Origin: Dethiobacter sp.
GTDB taxonomy: Bacteria > Bacillota_D > Dethiobacteria > Dethiobacterales > Dethiobacteraceae
NCBI GenBank assembly: GCA_018333395.1
Contig: JAGXSQ010000099.1
Coordinates: forward strand, 1 to 5,341
Reading direction: 5' to 3'
DNA length: 5,341 nt
Each line of letters begins with the position of its first letter. The stretch's first letter is position 1. The notes below the pieces were generated by a model. It was given only the letters and a program-made list of their open reading frames with translations. It had not been told where the DNA came from and ran no database searches. Below, piece after piece: positions 1 to 4,532 of this stretch. The position numbers were made by a program, and so were the translations under genes.

Positions 1-168
1 GCTATCTCGTCTTTAGCCGAAGCTATCTCGTCTTTAGCCGAAGCTATCTCGTCTTTAGCCGAAGCTATCTCGTCTTTAGCCGAAGCTATCTCGTCTTTAG
101 CCGAAGCTATCTCGTCTTTAGCCGAAGCTATCTCGTCTTTGACTAAAGCCAGATCGTCTTTGGTCGCC
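1..168. repeat. Tandem 21-bp repeat array, in frame (one heptad per unit)
   Basis: Six consecutive 21-bp units (1-126) are identical base for base; each begins GCTATCTCGTC on the plus strand. A seventh unit (127-147) diverges in its last third and an eighth (148-168) is more degenerate, so homogeneity decays toward the 5' end of the minus-strand gene. The array continues past the left edge, so the total copy number is unknown. There are no spacers, which excludes CRISPR. Unit length is a multiple of three, so gain or loss of units would lengthen or shorten the coiled coil by exactly one heptad. Confidence 0.95.
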
Positions 169-272
169 ATGTTTTGTTTGACTTCAGTCATATCTTTTGT
201 AAGCGCATCTACTTGGTTGGTAAGCCCGCCTACCTGGCTTGCGATAAGCTCCAGCAGCTCGCGATCAGTCAT
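1..272 (-). CDS. Heptad-repeat coiled-coil protein, partial (C-terminus beyond left edge)
   Basis: I do not recognise a named family. The ORF starts at ATG 272-270, which has an excellent Shine-Dalgarno AAGGAGT (287-281) 8 nt upstream, and it stays open to the window edge, giving 90 codons. Residues 1-47 are a charged, amphipathic N-terminal part (MTDRELLELIASQVGG...). From about residue 41 on the protein is a repeated heptad, I-A-S-A-K-D-E, with Ile at residues 48, 55, 62, 69, 76, 83 and 90. Placing Ile at position a puts Ala at d, Lys at e and Glu at g, which is a textbook two-stranded coiled coil with e/g salt bridges. There is no signal peptide or membrane segment, so it is probably cytoplasmic. 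It lies 45 bp after the XRE-type gene on the same strand and may be co-transcribed with it and the c-di-GMP enzyme. Small Firmicutes proteins of this look are usually annotated hypothetical. Function unknown; oligomerisation is inferred. Confidence 0.75.
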   Translation of the reverse strand, partial: MTDRELLELIASQVGGLTNQVDALTKDMTEVKQNMATKDDLALVKDEIASAKDEIASAKDEIASAKDEIASAKDEIASAKDEIASAKDEI

Positions 273-280
273 CTGGTGTC

Positions 281-287
281 ACTCCTT
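281..287 (-). promoter_or_regulatory. Strong ribosome binding site of the coiled-coil gene
   Basis: On the minus strand AAGGAGT sits 8 nt before ATG 272. It is the best Shine-Dalgarno in the window and fixes the start of the repeat protein, even though the gene runs off the window. Confidence 0.8.
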
Positions 288-317
288 ATTGTTCAACTAA
301 AGTAACGAGAAAAGTAA

Positions 318-614
318 TTACTTTTTCTCTCGCTTCATCCGCACAAAATCTTTGAAGTTTTCTATGTCTTCCAGCTCGTCCTCCGTCCACTCATCACCCT
401 CGTGATGGGCGGCGATGGTTTCGATGGGGGCTTTTATCGTGGTTTTACCTAATAGGTAATCAATAGATACATTAAAATGTTCCGAAAGCCTTGAAACTGT
501 ATCAAGGGCTGGCTCACTTTTTTCTGTTTCATACTGGGTGTATGTAGTGCGACCGTTAGCAGAGGATAAGGGCGTCCATCGTGAGGTGGAGCCTGAAGGA
601 AGTCTGTTCACCAT
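318..614 (-). CDS. XRE-family helix-turn-helix regulator, N-terminal HTH apparently degraded
   Basis: A 98-aa protein. The run R-T-T-Y-T-Q-Y-E followed by KSEP, LDT, RLSEHFNVSIDYLLG (about residues 22-56) is the second half of a Cro/CI-type HTH: recognition helix, then the helix carrying the SIDYLLG signature. The tail (IETIAAHHEGDEWTEDELEDIENFKDFVRMKR, written here with its acidic middle) is the usual charged C-terminal extension of short Firmicutes XRE regulators. The first 21 residues do not resemble helices 1-2: the sequence between RL (residues 4-5) and the recognition helix is Ser/Pro/Thr-rich and about 4-5 residues shorter than in typical members. Its start (ATG 614-612) overlaps the stop of the c-di-GMP gene by 7 nt, so translation is probably coupled; I see no strong ribosome site of its own. 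The family membership of the C-terminal half is clear, but DNA binding by this copy is doubtful. It may be a decaying gene. Confidence 0.75.
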   Translation of the reverse strand: MVNRLPSGSTSRWTPLSSANGRTTYTQYETEKSEPALDTVSRLSEHFNVSIDYLLGKTTIKAPIETIAAHHEGDEWTEDELEDIENFKDFVRMKREKK

Positions 615-2977
615 TCTTTGCCGAGAACCTTTTCCACAAACACCCTGGCGATAGCAGGGTCAAATTGTGTGCCCGCATTTTTCTTGATTTCGCTGATCGC
701 TTCCTCTTCACTCAAAGCCTGTCGATAAGGCCGCTCACTGGTCATAGCGTCATACGCGTCGGCAAGGGCCATAATCCTGGCCTTCCATAAGATTTCATCC
801 CCTTTTAGCCCTCTGGGATAACCGGTACCATCCCAGCGCTCATGGTGAGCGAAGGCGTATTCGGCAATGGGCTGAAACTCCAGTGTTGATGTTAGTAATC
901 TTAAACCTGCCTCCGGGTGGCGCTTGATTACTTCCCATTCCGCAACGGACAGTTCGCCCTCTTTATTCAAAATAACTTCATCAATGGTGATTTTACCTAT
1001 GTCATGCAGTTCTCCTGCGGCTCTTAACTCCTTAATTTCATCTTCACTTAAATCATAGGCGTGGCCAAGAGCTTCACACAGCCTGCTGACTCTTTTGGAG
1101 TGCTGTTCTTCTCGGGGATTTTTGATGTGCAAGGTCTTTAAAATTGATTTGACAGCATCACTTCTTCTGCTGGAGCTTTCAAAAAGCTTCTTCTGATACA
1201 TAAAATCTTCCGCTTTTTTCATAACTTCCGCGATGTCTGTCTCCGTTGCCTCTTTGCTTGCCCAACCAAAAGAAACAGAAACATCTAAATACATTACTGT
1301 CTGTTTATCGGTGACAGCCTTAATTCGCCTAATCATTTTTTGGGCAGCAGAAGAATCGGTTTTGGGCAGCAAGAGCAAAAATTCATCTCCTCCCATCCGC
1401 GCAATAATATCATCGGCGCGAGTCTCCCGCTTCAGGATTTCAGCTACTGTCTCCAGCAGCAAGTCGCCTGCGGCGTGTCCGAAGGCATCATTAATTATTT
1501 TTAAACCATTGACGTCGGCCATCACAATTGTTAAAGGCAGATTCCGGGCAGTATCCAGCCGCCGCAGTTCTTCTTCAAAAAATCTCCGATTGTATAGCCC
1601 TGTCAGATGGTCCTGATAACTCAAAAATTCTATCCGCTTTTGCTCTTCTCTCTTTTCACTGCAATCCCTAAATACCACCACCGCACCAGTAATCTGACCG
1701 TGTTTGTCTCTGATGGGAGCCGCACTATCTTCGATGCATGCTTCTTTCCCATCTTTAGAAATCAAGATAGTTGGATCTTTGAGCTCAATTATTTTTCCTG
1801 CCGCTAATGCTTCTTTTGCAGGATTTTCATGATTTTCTTTCGTGTGTTCGTCAATAATATTAAAGATATTAGCAAAAGGCACCTCAAAAGCTTCCTGCCG
1901 TGTCCAACCCGTTAATTTTTCAGCTACTGGGTTCATTAGATCTACTCTCCCATGGCGGTCAACTGTAATAACGCCATCAGCCACAGAAAGCAGGGTCGCG
2001 TACAACTTTTCCTCATTTTCCCGGAGACTGTCTTTTGCCGCTCTCATTTCTGAAATATCAGTTATGTAGCCTTCCAAGGCATGAAGATTTGTTCCGTCCT
2101 CCGTATAAATGCTTCTACCCCGCTCCCAAACCCATTTTTCTTTTCCCTCTGCACTGATAAGGGGATATTCTTCTTGAAACATCGTTTCTTGTTTAATTGC
2201 CTCCTGCCATTTGTCCCAGAGAATTTGCCGGTATTCTTCCTTGATTAGGCTATTAAAAGATATTTTTCTACTAAATTTTAAATCTTCCGGTGAATACCCT
2301 GTCAACTCTAAGCAGCCCAAGCTTACATATTCCATGGTCCAATCTGGATCATTCTTGCAGCGGTAGACCATCCCCGGCAGATTGGCTAGTAAGGTTTTAT
2401 ACTTGCGTTCATTTTCTGCCAACTCTCGCAAAACAGCGCTATTCCTTTTTCGACTTCTCATCAGAACAGCAGTCAACACGCTCAGAATAAATGTCATCAC
2501 AGATAAGCTGGTCAAGAAAACCATATTCCGGCGCCAGGAGCTCTCCTGCAGCTGTTTTTCCGTGGTGATGTCATTGATGGTTAAAAAGAGCAATGTCCTT
2601 TCCGCAAATTGGTAAGGAGAGGAATAAACTTCCACCGTACGGATTTCTCCACTGGCAAGCCGATGCCTAAAGATAAAATGATTGCGCTTTTCCAAAGCTG
2701 CCGCTTGCCTCTCCTGCTCTACTTCTTCGTCTGTAAGCATATTGATGTCCTGAATAGCCATGCCTTCCAGCTCTACTTGCGAATAGCCGTAAAATTCTGC
2801 CGCCGCATCATTGGCATATTCAATCGCTCCTGTTTCTGCATCAATAATGAGCATGGTCAAACCATGCTCATTAAACAATCCAAAAAACTCCTCCTTTGGA
2901 ATATAAGCGTCTACTGCCGAAAAGACGGCCAGAAATACCATGATAAAAACACTAAAGCCAGCTAAGATTTTTTTCAT
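608..2977 (-). CDS. Membrane-bound PAS-GGDEF-HD-GYP protein (diguanylate cyclase / c-di-GMP phosphodiesterase)
   Basis: 789 aa from ATG 2977. Layout: an N-terminal hydrophobic helix (about 2-24); a PAS domain (about 29-142, with the ANDAAAEFYGYS-type motif); a second membrane helix (about 152-173); two further PAS domains (about 188-312 and 322-445, the latter with the MNPVAEKLTGW motif); a GGDEF domain (about 452-605); and an HD-GYP domain (about 610-789). The cyclase site is intact (GGDEF 529-533, metal Asp488 in MADVNG), with an inhibitory RxxD site (RADD 520-523) exactly five residues ahead. The HD-GYP part has HDIGK (His658-Asp659), HPEAG (687-), HHERWDGTGYP (711-721) and the RPYR motif, so the hydrolase site also looks complete. 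The protein should make c-di-GMP from two GTP and/or degrade it, under control of signals sensed by PAS1 outside the membrane and PAS2/3 inside. Which activity dominates cannot be told from sequence. It is the first gene of a likely three-gene minus-strand unit. Confidence 0.93.
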   Translation of the reverse strand: MKKILAGFSVFIMVFLAVFSAVDAYIPKEEFFGLFNEHGLTMLIIDAETGAIEYANDAAAEFYGYSQVELEGMAIQDINMLTDEEVEQERQAAALEKRNHFIFRHRLASGEIRTVEVYSSPYQFAERTLLFLTINDITTEKQLQESSWRRNMVFLTSLSVMTFILSVLTAVLMRSRKRNSAVLRELAENERKYKTLLANLPGMVYRCKNDPDWTMEYVSLGCLELTGYSPEDLKFSRKISFNSLIKEEYRQILWDKWQEAIKQETMFQEEYPLISAEGKEKWVWERGRSIYTEDGTNLHALEGYITDISEMRAAKDSLRENEEKLYATLLSVADGVITVDRHGRVDLMNPVAEKLTGWTRQEAFEVPFANIFNIIDEHTKENHENPAKEALAAGKIIELKDPTILISKDGKEACIEDSAAPIRDKHGQITGAVVVFRDCSEKREEQKRIEFLSYQDHLTGLYNRRFFEEELRRLDTARNLPLTIVMADVNGLKIINDAFGHAAGDLLLETVAEILKRETRADDIIARMGGDEFLLLLPKTDSSAAQKMIRRIKAVTDKQTVMYLDVSVSFGWASKEATETDIAEVMKKAEDFMYQKKLFESSSRRSDAVKSILKTLHIKNPREEQHSKRVSRLCEALGHAYDLSEDEIKELRAAGELHDIGKITIDEVILNKEGELSVAEWEVIKRHPEAGLRLLTSTLEFQPIAEYAFAHHERWDGTGYPRGLKGDEILWKARIMALADAYDAMTSERPYRQALSEEEAISEIKKNAGTQFDPAIARVFVEKVLGKEW

Positions 2978-2984
2978 GATCAAT

Positions 2985-2989
2985 CTCCT
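2985..2989 (-). promoter_or_regulatory. Ribosome binding site that sets the start of the c-di-GMP gene at ATG 2977
   Basis: On the minus strand AGGAG (2989-2985) is followed after 7 nt by ATG (2977-2975). The open frame also has an upstream TTG at 2983-2981, but that would leave only 1 nt between the ribosome site and the start codon. ATG 2977 is therefore preferred; it makes the protein begin MKKILAGF, a good membrane-helix start. Confidence 0.75.
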
Positions 2990-3140
2990 ACTGCGAAAGT
3001 TAGCAGCCTATGAGCAATACCCTCCCAGAGCAGGAGCGTAAATCTACTTTATGTGCCGCTTGTCCACTCTGTAAATCTTTCAGGGCGCTACTGCAATAAT
3101 ACTACAAAACCCGCAATTATCCTTTCTAGGCAAATTAAAA

Positions 3141-3166
3141 AAGCCACCTGCAGAGGCCGACGGCTT
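3141..3166 (-). terminator. Possible weak terminator-like hairpin (minus strand)
   Basis: The arms are AAGCC (3141-3145) and GGCTT (3162-3166), with inner arms CCT/AGG (3147-3149 / 3154-3156) and an asymmetric internal loop. On the minus strand it is followed by a run of T (3142-3137) and then AATTT, the shape of a weak intrinsic terminator. No minus-strand gene lies upstream of it, so it could only stop antisense transcription coming out of the TrkA-C gene. It may be no more than a fold in the leader region. Confidence 0.3.
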
Positions 3167-3175
3167 GGCCTTTAA

Positions 3176-3189
3176 GTGCCGGACGGCAC
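3176..3189. repeat. Short perfect hairpin GTGCC-GGAC-GGCAC
   Basis: A 5-bp perfect stem with a 4-nt loop lies 16 bp upstream of the -35 box of the TrkA-C promoter. It has no T-tract, so it is not a terminator. It could be a dyad operator or chance. Confidence 0.35.
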
Positions 3190-3204
3190 ACGGAGTCTTG
3201 TCTC

Positions 3205-3233
3205 TTGCTGCTCTGCGGAGGGCATGATATAGT
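3205..3233 (+). promoter_or_regulatory. Extended -10 sigma-A promoter of the TrkA-C gene
   Basis: The -35 is TTGCTG (3205-3210), the spacer is exactly 17 bp, and the -10 is TATAGT (3228-3233). The -10 is preceded by TGA (3225-3227), giving the TGnTATAnT extended -10 arrangement that compensates for a weak -35. Transcription would start near 3240, leaving a leader of only about a dozen bases before ATG 3252 that includes the G-rich ribosome site. Confidence 0.6.
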
Positions 3234-3251
3234 TGAGGTCAGGGGGGTGGT

Positions 3252-3671
3252 ATGGTGAGCATAGAAATTTCGTTGTTGTTTCTGGTCTTTGTCCTCATTT
3301 TCCTGATCGTGGAGATTGCGACGGTTATGTTTAAGCTGACCGGCTTGGATCGGAATACTGCCCAGTTCCAGGCTATCTCCATTATCTCTGCCAACGGTTA
3401 TACCACGGTGGAATCGGAGCTGATTACAAGACACCCAATCAGGCGTAAGATTGCCATGGGCTTGATGATTAGCGGTCCTATCTCTCTAGCTTTTATCATT
3501 TCCATCGTTGTCCGCATGCTTAACGCCGGACTGGGAGGCGTCAGAGATATTCTGATACTCAGCGCGGTTCTTCTTTTGATGTTTATTTTTTTACGCAATC
3601 CCAAATTTGTTACCGTTTTTGAAGGCCATTTGGAAAAAAGTCTGGAGAAAACCCCTCCTTTTGCCAAATGA
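3252..3671 (+). CDS. Membrane part of a TrkA-C-domain potassium transport-like protein (first half of a split gene)
   Basis: 139 aa starting at ATG 3252 behind a G-rich ribosome site (3241-3247). Three hydrophobic segments are visible: about 3-25 (SIEISLLFLVFVLIFLI...), about 70-92 (MGLMISGPISLAFIISIVV) and about 98-115. Between the first two lies FQAISIISANGYTTVESELITRHPIRRKI. Its NGYTT-ESE-HPxRR pattern is typical, from memory of the family, of small Firmicutes membrane proteins that continue directly into a cytoplasmic TrkA-C (RCK_C) domain. Here the frame ends at TGA 3669-3671, just where the linker to that domain should be, and the TrkA-C domain follows in the -1 frame from ATG 3668. Either the gene is disrupted by a lost base, or the two halves are separate, translationally coupled subunits. 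The protein probably sits in the cell membrane with a role in monovalent cation (K+) movement; substrate and direction are inferred only from the domain family. Confidence 0.7.
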   Translation: MVSIEISLLFLVFVLIFLIVEIATVMFKLTGLDRNTAQFQAISIISANGYTTVESELITRHPIRRKIAMGLMISGPISLAFIISIVVRMLNAGLGGVRDILILSAVLLLMFIFLRNPKFVTVFEGHLEKSLEKTPPFAK

Positions 3672-3919
3672 GCGAAGATGAATTATTAAATTTAGGCGAA
3701 TACACTGTTCATGAGGTTACTTTAACTAGTCCACATGCTCCGTTGGCCAACCAGAGACTGAAGGAAACTCGCCCGCAAGACTGCGGCATTATCGTTTTAT
3801 CTATCAAGCGCAACGGTAGCGTAATCCACGCTCCACGCGGCAATGATATTTTGCTGCCGGGAGATATCCTGCTGCTTTACGGTCGGCAGGCGCAAATTAA
3901 AAGTTACACCGAACCCTAA
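3668..3919 (+). CDS. TrkA-C (RCK_C) regulatory domain (second half of the split gene)
   Basis: 83 aa. The sequence EYTVHEVTLTSPHAPLANQRLKE, then IIVLSIKRNG, APRGNDILLPGDILLLYG, is a complete TrkA-C domain: two beta strands, the hallmark 'exclusive/own-residue' stretch (APLANQRL), and the closing PGDILLLYG strand. Such domains bind small ligands, in some proteins c-di-AMP, and gate cation transporters; whether this one binds a nucleotide is unknown. The start ATG overlaps the previous stop (ATGA, 4 nt). There is no ribosome site close ahead, since the nearest GGAG is about 20 nt upstream. Expression would thus depend on termination-reinitiation, or this is really the C-terminus of one 222-aa protein broken by a one-base deletion in the A-run at 3666-3668. 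The gene ends at TAA 3917-3919. Confidence 0.75.
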   Translation: MSEDELLNLGEYTVHEVTLTSPHAPLANQRLKETRPQDCGIIVLSIKRNGSVIHAPRGNDILLPGDILLLYGRQAQIKSYTEP

Positions 3920-3944
3920 GTGTTTATTCTCAAAAGGTTCTATA

Positions 3945-4041
3945 GCTGGCAACGGGCAGTACGCGGGCGATGTAGAGCGGCTCCGGTATAACATTGCCGT
4001 ACGGGCGCCCGTTGGGTAATATTTGCCAAAGAAAAGCCAGC
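3945..4041 (+). ncRNA. Candidate structured RNA element (3' UTR structure or small RNA) downstream of the TrkA-C gene
   Basis: The region has no credible ORF but nested complementarity. P1 is GCTGGC (3945-3950) with GCCAGC (4036-4041). P2 is CAACGGGC (3950-3957) with GCCCGTTG (4007-4014). Inside P2, GTAC (3959-3962) pairs with GTAC (3999-4002) and GGCGATGT (3966-3973) with ACATTGCC (3991-3998), closing a 17-nt loop. P3 is GGTAA-TAT-TTGCC (4015-4027). This gives a closed three-way-junction shape with about 30 base pairs in 97 nt. A second copy of CAACGGG (4078-4084) could compete for the 3' strand of P2. A hairpin plus seven T's (4139-4172) would end the transcript. No promoter of its own is visible, so read-through from the TrkA-C promoter is likely. 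It matches none of the standard RNAs I know by eye (SRP, 6S, tmRNA, RNase P). Existence as an RNA is inference. Confidence 0.35.
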
Positions 4042-4138
4042 GGCGATAAGAGAAGACCGGTAGACTTGCGCGAACCACAACGGGTAGCTTCTAGAGTCAG
4101 GGATGCTTAACAAAATGTTTGTGGCAGCAAAAGCAAGA

Positions 4139-4163
4139 AACGCCCCCCTGCCAGGAAGGCGTT
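4139..4163. terminator. Bidirectional intrinsic terminator between the TrkA-C unit (+) and tRNA-Met (-)
   Basis: The stem is AACGCC (4139-4144) with GGCGTT (4158-4163), plus inner CCT/AGG around a GCC loop. On the minus strand the intervening bases form two G-U pairs, giving an uninterrupted 11-bp stem, followed by a T-rich tail (TTTCTTGCTTTT, about 4140-4129). On the plus strand the same bases are a CC/AA mismatch, but the hairpin is followed by AA and seven T's (4166-4172). It would therefore stop the tRNA transcript from the right and the plus-strand transcript from the left. Confidence 0.8.
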
Positions 4164-4171
4164 AATTTTTT

Positions 4172-4247
4172 TGGTTGCGGGGACAGGATTTGAACCTGCG
4201 ACCTCCGGATTATGAGCCCGACGAGCTGCCAGCTGCTCCACCCCGCG
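4172..4247 (-). tRNA. Initiator tRNA-fMet (CAT anticodon)
   Basis: 76 nt with encoded CCA. All arms can be read: acceptor CGCGGGG / CCCCGCA, D stem GAGC/GCTC, anticodon loop CTCATAA, variable loop AGGTC, T stem GCAGG/CCTGT with loop TTCAAAT. The mispaired C1-A72 and the A11-U24 D-stem pair identify the initiator rather than an elongator methionine tRNA. The anticodon stem is TCGGG/TCCGG, so two of the three diagnostic G-C pairs (29-41, 30-40) are present but the third is a G31-U39 wobble, which is unusual; 27-43 (U-G) and 49-65 (G-U) are also wobbles. The tRNA is a single gene with its own promoter and terminator. It supplies the formylmethionyl starter for translation. Confidence 0.96.
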
Positions 4248-4258
4248 ACGCCATACTA

Positions 4259-4287
4259 AGTTTAACATAATAAAGCAGGTATGTCAA
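4259..4287 (-). promoter_or_regulatory. Sigma-A promoter of the initiator tRNA
   Basis: On the minus strand there is a consensus -35 TTGACA (4287-4282), a 17-bp spacer and -10 TAAACT (4264-4259). The start of transcription would fall about 4-6 bases before the mature tRNA 5' end (4247), a very short 5' leader typical of single tRNA genes. Confidence 0.75.
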
Positions 4288-4532
4288 GCAGAAACGGAGA
4301 TTTCCAGAACCTGGAAAACGCGTGAAAGTGTATGAACAATAAAAAACAAGATTGGCAGGCGATTTGCGCGACTAATTTAATAAATAGAATTTCTTTAAAT
4401 AGTATAAACAATTTTTAGCCGACAGCAGGATTTCTCTGGCGCAGTGAGAATATCTGTATTGCATTCGATGTCTGGTGGCAGTTCTCTACCGGGCAGAAAT
4501 GATTTTTGTTTTTGGGAGTGAGGGATAGGCAG
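4288..4532. other. Divergent intergenic region between tRNA-Met and fumarase
   Basis: It holds a perfect inverted repeat (4301-4317, listed separately), an AT-rich segment at about 4373-4416 with a TATAAA (4403-4408) that could be the -10 of the fumarase promoter but lacks a good -35, and an imperfect hairpin (GATTTCTC 4429-4436 with GAGAATATC 4446-4454, one bulged base) in the presumed fumarase leader. A 28-codon ORF (4332-4418) has no ribosome site. The fumarase ribosome site GAGG (4520-4523) lies 9 nt before ATG 4533. Confidence 0.5.
4301..4317. repeat. Perfect inverted repeat TTTCCAG-AAC-CTGGAAA
   Basis: Two 7-bp arms with a 3-bp centre, placed 13 bp upstream of the tRNA -35 box and about 215 bp before the fumarase start. 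It has no adjoining T-tract, so it is more like a dimeric-regulator operator than a terminator. It does not match LexA, Rex or Fur boxes as I know them. Confidence 0.5.

Larger units (their letters stand above)
2990..3204. other. Divergent intergenic region, mostly unassigned
   Basis: This stretch separates the minus-strand c-di-GMP unit from the plus-strand TrkA-C gene. It must carry the promoter of the minus-strand unit, but I find no convincing -35/-10 pair there; TATTAT on the minus strand near 3100-3107 lacks a partner. It contains two hairpins (3141-3166 and 3176-3189, listed separately) and a 29-codon ORF with a CxxCxxC motif (3010-3099, see findings). I recognise no riboswitch; in particular I do not see a GEMM c-di-GMP aptamer. 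Confidence 0.5.

Noticed and set aside
1..168. CRISPR array
   Set aside because: Direct repeats abut with no spacers, and the unit is in frame with a well-initiated coiled-coil gene.
2981..2983. TTG start for the c-di-GMP protein, two codons upstream
   Set aside because: It leaves only 1 nt between AGGAG and the start codon; ATG 2977 has an ideal 7-nt spacing.
2990..3250. c-di-GMP or c-di-AMP riboswitch in the divergent region
   Set aside because: Both neighbours made this plausible, but I see neither the GEMM nor the ydaO consensus blocks, and the mapped promoter leaves almost no leader before the TrkA-C gene.
3660..3675. Programmed -1 frameshift joining the TrkA-C halves
   Set aside because: The site (TTTGCCAAATGA) is not an X XXY YYZ slippery heptamer and no strong downstream pseudoknot is obvious; reinitiation or a lost base fits better.
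3797..4078. 93-codon minus-strand ORF over the TrkA-C end and the gene-free stretch
   Set aside because: Most of it is antisense to the TrkA-C domain; no ribosome site and no recognisable protein features.
3920..4138. SRP, 6S or RNase P RNA gene
   Set aside because: The conserved blocks of these RNAs (for example the SRP GGAAGGAAGCAGCC core) are absent, although the region folds well.
4332..4418. 28-codon plus-strand ORF (MNNKKQDWQAI...) upstream of fumarase
   Set aside because: No ribosome binding site, AT-rich low-complexity end (NSINNF), and it overlaps the likely fumarase promoter; probably chance.
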